A stretch of DNA of 64,000 nt from Paracamarosporium sp. OC-R06-R3 (GCA_019828545.1 JACVRA010000303.1:296512-360511), one strand, 5' to 3'. Shown: positions 35,649-47,380, counted from the first letter of the stretch. The notes: generated by a model not told the origin, from the letters alone. Made by a program: numbers and translations.

Positions 35649-37523
35649 ATGTCTCGAAAGCACTTTTTTTCCAGCCCCGAAGGCGTCGTGGTCCACGCCC
35701 TCACCTCCATCGTCTCACGAAACAAGCACATGGCTCTTGATGCCAAGGAGCGAGTGGTATACAATACCGCACACAAGCCGAACCAGGTCACAATCATATC
35801 TGGCGGTGGCTCCGGGCACGAACCAGCGTGGTCGGGGTATGTAGGCGATGGCATGCTGTCAGCTGCTATCTGTGGTGATATTTTCGCGAGTCCGAGTACC
35901 AAGCAGATCATGAGCGGCATACGGAATGTACCCAGTGACGAGGGTATTATTCTCTGCATCACAAACTACACTGGAGACATGCTGCATTTTGGGTTGGCGA
36001 GAGAAAAAGGTCAGGCGTTGGGCTACAAGGTGGACGTCGTGTGTATGGCGGAAGATGCGGCTTTGGGACGGGCGAAGAGCGGCAAGGTTGGACGGAGAGG
36101 GCTTGCTGGCAATTTACTCGGTGAGTAACCAACTTCGTGAGCATTTGTTGGGTAGGAAGCTAACGGTTTCGAATAGTGATCAAGCTCATCGGTGCGGCGT
36201 CACAAAAAGGCTGGGCCTTTGAGAAGTGCAGACAGATGGGTCAATTAGATAATGACCAGCTGGTTACGATTGGAACGAGTCTGGATCACTGCCACGTGCC
36301 TGGTCGCGAAGCTTTCGAGCAAGTTCCAGATAACACATGCGTGATTGGGATGGGCATTCACAACGAGCCTGTAAGTTCAGGCCCTCAATTCGCTTGTTTC
36401 GTGATCTCACACGGTACAGGGCCTCAAGAACGTATCACCTATGCCTTCCGCTACCGACATCATTAAGGAAATGCTTAAATACCTCCTCGACACGAACGAC
36501 TCCGATCGCGCCTTTGTTACCTTTAATCCGAATGACAATGTAGTCATGCTCGTCAATAACTTCGGCGGCCTATCTGGCCTCGAGCTCGAAGCCCTTACCG
36601 ACCTCGCCCTCCAGGTCCTAAAGTCAGACTGGAACATCGTCCCCCAGCGTATATACGCCGGTATAATGGAGACCTCGCTCAATGGCCAGGGCTTCAGCAT
36701 CACACTCGGAAACATGAGCGGCATGGCGAGAGCCATGTCCGTCTCCGACGACGAAATCTTTAGCTTGCTCGACGCACCGACCAACGCACCCGCCTGGCCA
36801 AAGAACAACTACGTCCCCGTCGAAGTATCAAAAGAAATGGAGCAACGCAGACAACAAGCACACGCTGCGGCCAACGAACCCAGCAGCGGCGACAAAGGCC
36901 CCGCAACACCATCCTCCCTCATCACCGCCCTCAAGAACGCATGTAACGCCGGCCTCGAAGCCGAGCCAACAATCACACAGTACGATCTCCAAATGGGCGA
37001 CGGCGACTGCGGCGAAGCCGTAGCCGGCGTATGCAAAGCCATCCTCTCCAACCTAAACGACAACCCGCCTCCCCTCCTCACCCTCCTAGAGCACATCGGC
37101 GAAAATGTCGAAGACGTAGGCGGATCCCTGGGCGCCATCCTCTCCATCCTGCTCACCGCCTTCATCAACGCGCTCTCCGCCGCGACCGTAAAGTCCGGCG
37201 CAGACCTCAACATCGAGACCTGCAGCAAGGCCGCCGCGCAAGCGCTGGACAACCTCAAGAACTACACTTCTGCACGCGAGGGCGATAGGACGGTCATGGA
37301 TGTGCTCATCCCGTTTATCAATACGCTGGCTGAGTCGAAGGATCTTGGCAAGGCGGTGGGTGTCGCGCAGGAGAGCGCCGACAAGACGGCGAGTATGAAG
37401 GCGAAGTTTGGGCGTGCGACGTATATCAGTGATGATGGGAGTGAGAGGTCGAAGATCCCGGATCCGGGGGCGTATGCTGCTGGTGTGTGGTTGAAGGGGT
37501 TGCTGGATGGGTTCAAGAATTAA
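35649..37523 (+). CDS. DAK1: Dihydroxyacetone kinase
   Basis: ATP-dependent phosphorylation of dihydroxyacetone (and often glyceraldehyde) in glycerol and methylglyoxal-related metabolism. Three exons, 35649-36120, 36177-36370 and 36420-37523, with introns of 56 and 49 bp, give 589 residues, as expected for the one-chain eukaryotic enzyme. DakK domain 1 to about 340: SGGGSGHEP binds substrate phosphate, and GMGIHNEPG carries the covalent-binding histidine, His219. A charged Gln/Glu linker follows (about 350-390), then the DakL nucleotide domain with MGDGDCGE, whose Asp residues hold the magnesium ions, and GGSLGAIL. Splicing gives GNLLVIKLIGAA and NEPGLKNVSPMPS, both standard. Confidence 0.95.
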
Positions 37524-38174
37524 AAGTGTGTTTGTGAAATGGAGGGCTTGGAGCGTGGTTTGGATCTATAATGTAGCGATGTTTTGTTTATGACAATTGG
37601 ATATAATATTATCTTGAACTTGACTGACTTTTTCGAGACCTGGGTAAGGGACCTTGATGGTTTTAACAGTGTATTGTGTAAATCACAGCTCAGAAGTTTT
37701 AGAAAATCCGTTTTTCATGAGCCCAGATGTGCTTCCTGAACACTTTCCCTCCACACATGCTAATACTAAAAGTATCAAACAGAGAATCTATTCGGTGTCT
37801 TTCCTCGAGGAGAATTCATAACAGCCATCATAGACTACGTGCGCTAGTCATAACATCAAAATCTTACACAGGATGCGCATATGATGTTCGTCACTATGGA
37901 CTATGGAGGAATCTAGAAAGCTACTACATGCACTTATTCGTATCCATAAATCGACCTGTACCCTATTTCATGGTGGTGGCTACAGTTACGAAGATTTCAG
38001 ACATATATTTCTGGAACCCGATGTGATTTCTAAAGTGATGGAGCATAATACAAAGGAGCTCTTTTTATTTACTATTCAGCCACAGCGCGAGGGCCACTCA
38101 GGTTAAGTAGCCAACAAAAATAGGCTCCTTCGAACATTAATGTATTGTCTCCCATGCACCCACTTCCCAAGACC
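37524..38174. other. Intergenic between convergent genes
   Basis: About 0.65 kb, AT-rich, between two genes that end here. Contains both 3' untranslated regions; the short open frames look random. Confidence 0.5.
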
Positions 38175-39608
38175 TCACTCCACAACTACAGGCCTCCACC
38201 CCCCAAGAACCCACTCTTTCTCAAGATACTTCTCCGGCAGCTCCTCCAACTGCCTCGAAACATTCAGCCTCCCGCCATAATCCACCTTATTTCCCTCCAG
38301 ATCCACAGTGCCATACTCCCAAAATTTCACATGCGAACTGTCAAACGGCGGCCCTTGAACCGGACCCCATCCCTCCCTCGCAATACCCTCCGTCCTCGTA
38401 TTCACCAGCACCACCTCCGCGTAAGGCCAATTATCCAGCACACCCCCGCTGTTATCTGGAAGCCGCGCAATCGTACTGTTCCCTTGCAATCCGATAAGCG
38501 TACAATTTACGAACACATTGCCGTGCGTATTCTGGCTCGTTCGCGTCCACGATAGCGGACCCGCCGTCGTGATGACCGTAGAGTCCTCCCAGAACACGCT
38601 GCCATACCCGAGGATCGTGTCGCCGTCGCCGTACAGCGTTGTCCCCGTGATGAAAGACGTGCCGTACGTGGTGAGCGCGTCGCCGGAGCCGTTGAGCCAC
38701 ATGTGGTCGAGGACAACGCGCATGCCGTCTATGAGGAGCGCTTCCGCTTGCCCGCGGTAGTAGTTTGTTATGGAGAAATGGGAGAGTTGGATGTCGGAGA
38801 CGCCGCGGAAGGAGAATGCGGGGCGGCGCGAGGGACCTTGTCGGTTTGGCGGGTTGAAGGCGCTATTGTTGGGGTAGCCGATTTTTGTTTTGTTGGTGGA
38901 TGATCCGCGGATGATGAGGTTGGTTTTGTATTGAAAGAAGATGAGTTCTTCGTAGGTGCCATCCTTGATGAGGATGGTGGTGGGCGTGGAGGGGTTGGAG
39001 GGAGCCCAGTCGAGCGCGCCTTGCACGGTTGTGAAGTCGGCGGTGCCATCTGCGGCTACAGTCACCGCTGTGGTTCCTGTGGAGGGACCGCTGGGCTTAG
39101 TGCTAAATTCCCAGGAAGAGTTCGATGCTAAGTTGCCGAAGGTGGTGTTTCCATAACCGTTATCACCATATCGAAAGACTCCAGGATTGATAATGACGCT
39201 GTATGTTTTGTTGTACTCGAGACGGTTATTGTGCAGATATATCGTTGCGGTGTTGTCACGGACTATGATTGGGAAATAATAGAAATCCATGCCACCAATG
39301 ATGTTGGTCTGGTATCTTGTCTTATCGGTGTAGTTTGCTTTCGTGGAGCCATTCCCATACGGACTGGGCGAAATCGGGATCGATAAGTTAAGTGAGTCAA
39401 TCAGGTTATTAGATGCAACATCGTAGACGCGGATCAAGCCTGAATCACCGATTGAAGGTGGCGATGGGAATGTCAAACGTAGTTGAGTATCGGGGTTAAT
39501 ATTCTGTTGTCCAATCTCAGGAAACAGACGAATATCTGTTGCGCGGGTGTCTAAAGTCAAACTGCGCACAACCGCGAGCGAACAAAAAAGTACAAGAGTG
39601 GGTATCAT
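38175..39608 (-). CDS. Secreted pectinesterase-like protein (CE8-type beta-helix)
   Basis: Probable extracellular pectin-modifying enzyme. Intronless, 477 residues. Residues 1-16 form a signal peptide (LVLFCSLAVVRS). Residues about 25-170 resemble an Ig-like N-terminal domain (NPDTQLRLTFPSPPSIGDSG), and from about 180 a right-handed beta-helix begins: VAADGTADFTTVQGALDWAP is the pectinesterase opening, KDGTYEELIFF the first motif, RGQAEALLIDG the Gln region. The usual QDTL and DFIFG motifs appear as SGDALTT and DTILGYG, so the catalytic Asp pair may be kept but in altered surroundings. Several N-glycosylation sites. Activity as a pectin methylesterase is likely but not certain because of these changes. 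Confidence 0.8.
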   Translation of the reverse strand: MIPTLVLFCSLAVVRSLTLDTRATDIRLFPEIGQQNINPDTQLRLTFPSPPSIGDSGLIRVYDVASNNLIDSLNLSIPISPSPYGNGSTKANYTDKTRYQTNIIGGMDFYYFPIIVRDNTATIYLHNNRLEYNKTYSVIINPGVFRYGDNGYGNTTFGNLASNSSWEFSTKPSGPSTGTTAVTVAADGTADFTTVQGALDWAPSNPSTPTTILIKDGTYEELIFFQYKTNLIIRGSSTNKTKIGYPNNSAFNPPNRQGPSRRPAFSFRGVSDIQLSHFSITNYYRGQAEALLIDGMRVVLDHMWLNGSGDALTTYGTSFITGTTLYGDGDTILGYGSVFWEDSTVITTAGPLSWTRTSQNTHGNVFVNCTLIGLQGNSTIARLPDNSGGVLDNWPYAEVVLVNTRTEGIAREGWGPVQGPPFDSSHVKFWEYGTVDLEGNKVDYGGRLNVSRQLEELPEKYLEKEWVLGGWRPVVVE

Positions 39609-41058
39609 TTCGACTCGTTAGGACACATAACCATGAAAATTCCTTCTCCATCGTGAATATATATCCATAGTCGAAGATGAAGCACGCAGCAGTGGGTCGG
39701 CAATCCCACGGTCACATTTTCGCTCCAATGGCAATGAGCGGTACCTCAAAAGACCAAGACTACAAGCGACTAGAGGGGTAAATGGATGTGGAGGATGCGC
39801 ACCTTTTCAAGATATAACCGTAGTCTGGGGTATTTGGGGTATCCATACCCCGCATGCATCGTTTGCGGTAGGTCGGTTATGACGTCGTGTCCATGAATTT
39901 GGGACGCCGATAATTCCAACCTTTATAGCGCTAATGCTGTTATGTGTATGATGAGATGCAATAATAAAGAAAACCAGAGCTACTGTGATGTTGTTTTCAA
40001 GATGTTTTTGTAGAACGCAAAACTAAAACAATCATTGCTCCATATTGAAATCTCAAGCCACTTGCTCTAGCGATTATCGGTGAGGGTGCGCCCATAGCCC
40101 TTGCCAAAGTCGAGTAGCTCCATTATAATGAGGATTATTTTCTAAAGTGCTGTTCGCAAGATACAAGATACTTTCTTGATAGATCATTCATCTCTACGGC
40201 TCAAACAAACATGATGGCCGAGGTCCAGCGACAACTAGTGGAAAGTCTCAAGCCAACGTCGGCGTTCGCAGTTCTTCCGTGTCCGACTCATCATCCCTAG
40301 CCGCCTTGTATTGCCAAGCTAGTACTAGATTACATTTTCAAGTTATGATAACTATAAGGATTAACCGTGTAGAGGGTTTCCCTACACGAGCGGGTTCTAG
40401 CGCGCAGGCGCTTGAAACCCACGGGCTGAAAGGCCATGCTTCCTACCCAACAAGCGGGAGCTATCCATAGGAGAAGCGATGCTCGCGTGGAAGTGTGACC
40501 CATATGGCAGTAAACAAAGCACACACCAGTAATTTTGGTACTTAGATCTTATTGGATCCCAGTATACTTCATTATTAGAACGATATTTGAGAAAGATATG
40601 AGTTTTCATGATCTTTCACAGTGAACCGCGGTAATTAACGATTAGTCTCCCTTTTGGTCGACCTCCTATCAAACTCACGAATTCTCTTTACGTACTCTTC
40701 ATTGGAAAAAGGAGTGGACGGGGTACATGTGATTTCACGGACAAAGGAAATGAGGTCGAGGCAATGCTAGTCTGCGCGATTTTCTCGCAGACTATGTCAG
40801 TTAAGGGCTTAGAGACAAAACAGGCCTATAATCTATCAGATTTTTGAGCATGGCTCAGTCGTGTTCAGATGAGCGACAAAGGTGAGCCCCTCACAGCCAA
40901 GACATACTACGGACTTTACGAATGTTGTATGACATGGAGCATACATGTAACATGAGTTTATAAAGAGGCTACGGACATCCACAGATCATCCGTCGCTACT
41001 CTGTTCATGGTCCCTTTCTTTACCTGGAATTCCCGTTCATCTAACAAAATCTTTTGAA
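39609..41058. other. Intergenic, no gene recognised
   Basis: About 1.45 kb, AT-rich. A short frame at 40213 (MAEVQRQLVESLKP) stops after fewer than 30 codons and is not supported further. The final 150 bases are the kinase promoter. Confidence 0.5.
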
Positions 41059-42570
41059 ATGTTCAACCCGGACGACTATGTAGACGTTGAATTTAATCGC
41101 GCGGGTAAATACACATTAGGAGGACTCCCCGCAGTTAACCTCGGTGATTACTTCCAAGATGGACGCTATAAAATTCTCAATAAGCTCGGCGACGGTGCTT
41201 TCTCGAATGTCTGGCTTGCACAGGATAATCGGTTAGCTGAACTTTACACGTTGCAAGTGGTGTCTCTTAGAGAAAACGCTAATCTCTTACGCTCTAGGAA
41301 CAATTGTAAAGTTTCCATCAAGACCATTGCTGCAAGGGCTTCGAGTAATAATCGCGAGCTTGAAATATTGCAGCGCATTAACGCTGATGCCGATGCTCGA
41401 CACCAAGGTCGCAAGCATGTCCCGCGACTTTTAGATCACTTCTATCACGATGGTCCGAACGGACTTTCTTTGTTTCTTGTTCTTGAACGCTTGGGGCCGT
41501 CGTTGTGGATCATGCTTCAAGAAGTCCTTGAGGACTACCGTATCGATTTATCTCTGTCTCGCCGAGTGTCCCGACAATTGCTCTTAGCTGTAGATTACCT
41601 TCACACTTGCGGGATTGTACATGGAGGTAAGCTTTTCCTAGTTAAAAGCTTCTTTATGACGCTTTCTCACAAATGTTTTAGATATCAACGTGAATAATGT
41701 CTTGCTTTGCATTCCCGCTACAAAGCAATTGGAAGCAGATTCCTGGCCACCGAGCACTTACCCAATGCACAGAAAGGACGGCGGACCGCTTGATCAAGGA
41801 GTGCCGACACATGATGTACACCCAATGGAGTATAGCGAAGATTGCGAAGATCTTATCGACGTACAGCTGGTAGATTTCTCAAGCGGTGGGTTATTAAGAC
41901 TATTTCTCATCTGCACATTTAGTGCTAACATGTTAAAGCTTTCTTTGATTCGGATCTTCCGGCATCTACATACACTATCAGGACCCAGTTGGCTCCAGAA
42001 CAGCTGTTCAAGAAACCTCTCAATAAAGCACTAGATATATGGGGTCTTGCATGCACGGTAAGGAGAAGATTGTGGGGCTTTTCATCCATCAACGCTTACT
42101 AACACTTTTCTTATTAGACCTACCAGCTCGTTGTTAGCAAGGAACTCTTCATCTTAGGCATGTGGGACAATCGTTCCCTTGTAACCCAGTTCTATGAGCT
42201 TATTGGAAAATCCTCGGCTGATTGGCTTTTTCTTCACCTTGTTAATGCGGTACATGATGGCGTGTGGGAAGACTGGCCAGATGCTAAGCGTTCGTCTCAC
42301 TCTCTTATTACAAGCATAAGCTTCGCTAACTTTATATGAATAGATTTTTATATATCACAGAGTGATTTTGAAGAGGACATGTTGGATAATTTCTCTAGGG
42401 AGGATGACGATCCTGACATGCGTGAGATCGCCAAAAAGGAGTTTAAGACCCTGGAACGTTATCTTCGGAAGATGTTTATCGTCGATGCTTTGGAGCGACC
42501 AGATACAAAAGAGTTACTGGATGATGAATGGGTTCAGGAGCAGTCGGACGATTTGTTGGCCGCAGAGTAA
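41059..42570 (+). CDS. Divergent SRPK-like protein kinase, six exons
   Basis: Protein kinase resembling SR-protein kinases, 407 residues from exons 41059-41231, 41298-41626, 41682-41885, 41939-42057, 42118-42289 and 42344-42570. The first intron (66 bp) is a multiple of three and reads through, but removing it restores the spacing VWLAQDNRNNCKVSIK between the Gly-rich loop (LGDGAFSNVW) and the ATP-binding Lys. Other junctions give IVHGDINVNNVLL (catalytic loop with HGD in place of HRD), VDFSSAFFDSD (in place of DFG), ACTTYQL and DAKHFYISQ. The Asp of the catalytic loop is present, but DFG lacks its Gly, as in many fungal SRPK paralogues. ALDIWGLAC is the helix after the activation segment. 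No long SRPK spacer. Activity plausible, substrate unknown. A related N-lobe fragment lies at 59.8 kb. Confidence 0.8.
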
Positions 42571-42991
42571 CATCCCTAATGCGAGGTGGAAACCCCACGG
42601 TGCCGGGAAATATAACAAGCACTTTACCTTCAAGGGAAAACAACTCTACGCATACATCGAACTTCACTAAAATATAACTTCATTTTACTGAAAGAGTGAG
42701 GAGAGAGAAGTATCTATGATCATTCCGGCACTGGTGGATTTCCGGAACGCATCGAGAGGGTCGTTATCTGGCTTTCTCGTGGAGAACAAACTTTCTAGGA
42801 CCAACTTTCGGCTTCTTAAATTAGCTTTTGCGATACATACACTGTTCATGTTTCACTGATTAATTAGGCTACCCTTAAGCTACACAATATATGTATCTCG
42901 CGCATAAAGAAATACTAGTCTCTCTTTCATATATACATCAACCCGTGGCATCAACCACGCAACACCCACCACCCAACAACAATTAGTTAGA
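42571..42991. other. Intergenic, no gene recognised
   Basis: About 0.4 kb, AT-rich, with a CA-rich leader-like stretch before 42992. Confidence 0.45.
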
Positions 42992-43360
42992 ATGCCAACC
43001 GTCTACTTGCGTGCTGAGATTGCAGCTTCTAGAAAAGAAAAGAGCAGGATTAAGAACGCTGATGCCTTACGAATGTGTCGACAAGTTTCAACCCATCCTA
43101 AATTCTCAAAATTCATTGAAATGGAGATTTGGAATCTTATGCACAAGAGTGATGATACGCGGATGCATATTACTGCACGTCTCAAAATCGCCGAGCAGAA
43201 AAACTCCAACCGGCATCAAATAGTGCACGTATACAGTGATACGCAATTTTCTATCTTCCCTGAAGTGTGGTATGATTGGCGTCGTTGCAAAGCAAACCGT
43301 CGAAAAGCGAACCGTTGGAACAGGATTTGGTCAGTTTCTCATATGGGAAGTTTATTCTAA
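42992..43360 (+). CDS. Possible small hypothetical protein, 122 residues
   Basis: An open frame following a CA-rich, Kozak-like context. Product is basic and helical (SRKEKSRIKNADAL, CKANRRKANRWNR), with no signal peptide or known domain. A GTCAGT...TTAG intron at 43330 would create a TGA at the junction and end the protein slightly earlier. Coding status uncertain. Confidence 0.35.
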   Translation: MPTVYLRAEIAASRKEKSRIKNADALRMCRQVSTHPKFSKFIEMEIWNLMHKSDDTRMHITARLKIAEQKNSNRHQIVHVYSDTQFSIFPEVWYDWRRCKANRRKANRWNRIWSVSHMGSLF

Positions 43361-44043
43361 TATCTAACTTGTACTTAGATCTGCCTCTTCCACCGTCACC
43401 ATCATCGCCGTGGCTCTCTTTTAAGCTGTTACAACATATGGGTCTCGACGAATAACACAGACTAGCCTTTCGCATGGCGCTCCCCTCTTCGCCCAGGTTA
43501 GTGCTGAAGTACAGTCGTGCTCCCTTGCACGCCTTCCGCCAATAGATACCATACACTGCCAATACCGCTTACGACTACAATCCTGAAAGACTCTTTCATC
43601 TATGATCAGCTCCACTCCTTTCCTCCTCTACCGCCCGCGCGGAAGTCTGTCTTTGACAAGGCCATAGGCAGGCTTGACCCGCCTTAGCCCACCAAATCGA
43701 AGACGAAAGTTGACGGCTTTAATGCAAGCGCTTCTACTCGACAGAACTATGTACGAGTGGTGGCGCTCTCGACAGTTGTCACTCGGACTACTATTGAATA
43801 CACGACATCAGTCCGTCTCGAAAGATCTCATTCCTTGGACAGCCTTCAACAGGTTTCGCACATCCTCAAGCGATCTACGAGTTCTGGAATGCCACGACTT
43901 GGGTGGCGGCGTCCCGAGTATTGACGATAAAGAATCCCTGGTCAGGTTATAGGGCATTGAGAGCGTCCACTCGATGCGCGAGATCGTAGTTGGCGCGAAG
44001 GGCGACGGAGGCATGCGGTGATGGAGAGTTTGGCTGCTGTACG

Positions 44044-44096
44044 GAATGACTGTTCGTGTTGAATGACTGTTCGCGTTGCATGACTGTTCGTGCGTT
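44044..44096. repeat. Three tandem copies of a 17-bp unit
   Basis: GAATGACTGTTCGTGTT is followed by a copy with one change and a third 19-bp copy with a few changes. Confidence 0.85.
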
Positions 44097-44509
44097 GAAA
44101 ACCTATGAGTCAGGTGGCAAGAGCAAACTGACTTTAGAACAAATGGAACATGATGCTGGCAAGACGCTTGGATGATGCGAAGACGGTCGTTGGTACTTGG
44201 ATGTTCTCCCTGAGAGAACAAAGAAATGATAGGATATCCAGTTAGCGCGAACATTTCGTAGATGTTAAATCGAATGTCTTAGTCGTTACGGAAGATGTTT
44301 TTTGATACGAGTGACTTTGGCGTATCACAGAAGGTGACAAAGCTGAGGTTAAGTACAACAATTGGGAGATGGTATTTTACAGCTCACGCTCATGAAATGA
44401 ACAGCGGGCAAACCTTTTGCTCTTTGTTTTTTACCACGCTTGTTTTTGTGCTGATTGCCAGGGAAAATGTCTGTCTTTTACTACTCTTTGTACACAAAGG
44501 CCAACACCC

Positions 44510-44884
44510 CTACATCTGTGTCGAATCGAAATTCAAATGTAATGAATATGAATCGCGGATCTGAAACCTTCGGTGCTGAAGATTTCGAAGACAAAAGCCT
44601 CCAGAAATGAAGGCATCTGAGGTAACGCAACATCGTTTACAAGGAAGGAAAAGTGCTTGTCTTGTTTGGTAGAGTTCATTACTCATCTCTGCTCTTAGAC
44701 CAAGTAAGAAGGCGGAAACATGAGGCACTTCGATGGCGGAATCTCTTTTGGGAGAATATAGGTCTAGCGCCATAATAATACCAGCATGGCGAGTGAGGTC
44801 CCGCATCTGGTGCTGTCCTAGGAGACGGTCTTCCACCAGCCAATAGGCAAGCTGTTGGGCGACACAAGATACGATTACACCCAA
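44510..44884 (-). CDS. Possible hypothetical coding fragment
   Basis: Minus-strand frame of 124 codons with a protein-like middle (LLGQHQMRDLTRHAGIIM, EVPHVSAFLLGLRAEM). No start context, no domain, and no splice-supported extension found. Possibly an exon of a decayed gene. Confidence 0.25.
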   Translation of the reverse strand: MGVIVSCVAQQLAYWLVEDRLLGQHQMRDLTRHAGIIMALDLYSPKRDSAIEVPHVSAFLLGLRAEMSNELYQTRQALFLPCKRCCVTSDAFISGGFCLRNLQHRRFQIRDSYSLHLNFDSTQM

Positions 44885-45420
44885 TATATAACCCGAATCT
44901 CCAACGATGCAGCGGTCCTTGTATTAGGTCATGTTTCTCTCTCAATCAGGCTAGGTAGACTGTTGACCTAGTCGCTTTCAGAGGGTCGAAGCGCCATTGG
45001 GAGATGTATGTGGAAAGTGGCATCGCAACAACCAGCGCTGCTACGGCCGTGCCTCGCCTGCCGATTAGTCGAAGCGGCGTACTTCGATCCTACTTCAATG
45101 TGCTGACTGGGTGCAGGAACCCGTACCGCTGGTAACAAGTTAAGCTTCGAGCAATCCCGATTTGGTGATCGCGGGTGCAGCCTTTCTGCTTCGTTTCGAC
45201 ACATTCGGAACAGAGACCTGCGCAACATGCTACGATCTTACAACAACCAAATGAAATAACGCCCAAAGCATTTTCTGCGCGACATAGTTAAGAAAAAGTA
45301 TATGGTAATTCCAAATACGAACACCTTGTCGCGGTTTCGTTTTCCTATTCTCCGACCGACCAACCATTACCTCTACAAGATGAGGTCCTAGCTCTTTCTT
45401 AGCGCGCTCATATCTTCGGC

Positions 45421-45422
45421 TA
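45421..45422. other. TA target-site duplication, left
   Basis: TA immediately before the left inverted repeat, matching TA at 47533-47534. Confidence 0.85.
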
Positions 45423-45472
45423 CCGTGTCCGTGCACCCAATGCACGGATTCAGCCAATGCACGCGGAACACC
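45423..45472 (+). repeat. Left terminal inverted repeat, 50 bp
   Basis: Begins CCGTGTCCGTGCAC. Matches the reverse complement of 47483-47532 at every position. Contains CCAATGCACG twice, at 45437 and 45454, 17 bases apart, which may be transposase-binding sites. Confidence 0.95.
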
Positions 45473-45520
45473 CGACGCGTCAAAACTCCCTAATCTTCAC
45501 AACGCGATAACTCCACTAAT

Positions 45521-47380
45521 ATGGACCCAATCCAGGCTGCAATTAATGAAATCGAATCGCAAGGACAAGGAGAAGATTTTTAATATACAGAAGTTGCTGC
45601 TAGACATGGTATTCATCGCAGTACCCTATCGCGAAGGCACCGAGGTGTCACAACGTCACGCATAGCTACTGCAGAGATACAACAAAAGCTTGCTCTAGAG
45701 CAAGAGCTAGAGCTTGTACAATATATCAAGGGACTTACAGAGAGACACCTTCCTCCTACTAGAGAGATGATACGGAATTTTGCCTCTACAATAGCAAAGG
45801 AGCCAGTCAGCGAGAGCTGGGTTACTCGCTTCATCAACCGCCACAGTATCTATCTAATCTCTCACTGGACAGCTGGTATGGACAGCAATCGCCACAAAGC
45901 TGATTCAGAGGATAAATATCGTCTCTACTTTGACTACCTGCATAGCAAGATCAATCAATACCGGATAGATCCTGATTATATCTACAATATGGATGAGAAA
46001 GGCTTCCTGATTGGGATCATTGGCAGGTCAAAAAGGATCTTCAGCAGGCGAATGTGGGAGAAGAAGGAGGTTACAGCATCACTCCAGGATGGCAGCCGCG
46101 CATGGATCACGCTCCTAGCATGTATCTGCGCTGATGGATCAGCTCTACCGCCAAGCCTCATCTATGAGGCTGCTAACAAGGCTATCCAGTCATCTTGGGT
46201 AGAGGATATTAAGGCAGGAAAACATAAGGTCTTTATCACCTCATCACCCTCTGGCTGGACGAACAACGATATTGGGCTTGCCTGGCTTGAACAGGTGTTT
46301 GATCGTTGTACAAAACAGAAGGCCCGACGATCCTATCGACTTCTAGTCCTAGATGGCCATGGATCCCATATCACTATGGACTTTATCGACTACTGTGATC
46401 AGAATAGGATCCTCCTAGCTATCCTACCTCCTCATTCAACTCATACGCTTCAGCCACTTGACGTTGCAATGTTCAAGCCTCTATCAACAGCCTACTCAGC
46501 AGAGCTTGCAAATCACCTCCACAGAAGCCAGGGCCTAGCTCCTATCACTAAGGGTGATTTCTTCCCTCTATTCTGGAATGCATAGAAGGCCTCCTTTAAG
46601 GAATTGACTATCCTCAGCTCTTTTAAATTAATAGGCATATCGCCCCCTAATCCTGCTCCTATCCTTGATAGGTTCGCCCATGATGAGGACTTAGGTCATA
46701 GCTCCTTATCAGGACTTAGCGATCATGACTGGCGAAAGATAGATAGGCTAGTACGATCAGCAGTTAAGGATTAGGGTAGCTAGGATACTAAGAAGCTACG
46801 CCAGTCACTTTATTACCTATCTGTCCAAAATGAGCTACTTAAGGATGAGATAGATGGGATTAAGCAGGCACTATCTACTAAGCAGAAGCGTAGAAAGAAG
46901 GGCAAGGCTCTAGACCTTCAGCAGAGGGAGGAGTATCATGGTGGTGCAGTCTTCTGGTCACCTAGAAAGGTGAGGGAGGCACGCACACGTCAAACAATTA
47001 GGGAGCAAGAGGAGAAGGAGCAACAGCTTCAAAAAGCAGATAGGGCAGAGCTTAAGAAGGCAGCTAAGCTGTATAAGGAGAAAATCCAGTAGGAGAAGCG
47101 TATTGCGCGTGAGGTGGCTAGAAAGGAGAAGGAGAAAGAGAAGGCTGAAAAGGCAGCTCAGCGCGCTACCTAGAAGTCTACCCGTGACGCTGAAAAAGCT
47201 CTACAATTATCCTAAAAGGGTAAGAGGAAGGCCTCTCAGGCACCTCTACAGGGTAGAAAGCGTTAGAAACGTATTGTTGATACTCTAGATACTAGAGAGG
47301 CCTCAGAGGGCGCATCTGCCACCCCAGCGATCTCTACCCGCCGCGGCCGCAGCATCAAGCTTCCTGATAGATATAGATAG
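45521..47380 (+). pseudogene. Pogo/Fot1-like DDE transposase with eight stops
   Basis: One frame of 620 codons starts at 45521 and ends at TAG 47378. Internal stops are at 45581 (TAA), 46583, 46772, 46781, 47090, 47171 (all TAG), 47213 (TAA) and 47264 (TAG); there is no frameshift. Order: an N-terminal helix-turn-helix (EVAARHGIHRSTLSRRHRG), a CENP-B-type second DNA-binding region, then the DDE domain with NMDEKGF (first Asp), LVLDGHGSH (second Asp) and PPHSTHTLQPLDVAMF (third region), and a Lys/Glu-rich coiled-coil tail. Every stop can derive from CAA, CAG or TGG by one transition. Cannot make active protein from this copy. Confidence 0.92.

Larger units (their letters stand above)
43361..45420. 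other. Decayed intergenic DNA left of the transposon
   Basis: About 2 kb with no intact gene. Between 43380 and 43970 the plus strand has a run of protein-like phrases broken by many stops (for example NATTWVAASRVLTIKNPW near 43.9 kb) that I cannot assign. A minus-strand frame at 44.5-44.9 kb is listed separately. Also holds a 17-bp tandem repeat. Confidence 0.4.

Noticed and set aside
38145..38555. 136-codon plus-strand frame
   Set aside because: Antisense to the pectinesterase; Pro/Arg-rich shadow.
40213..40302. Short frame MMAEVQRQLVESLKP with good start context
   Set aside because: Stops after fewer than 30 codons and no intron rescues it.
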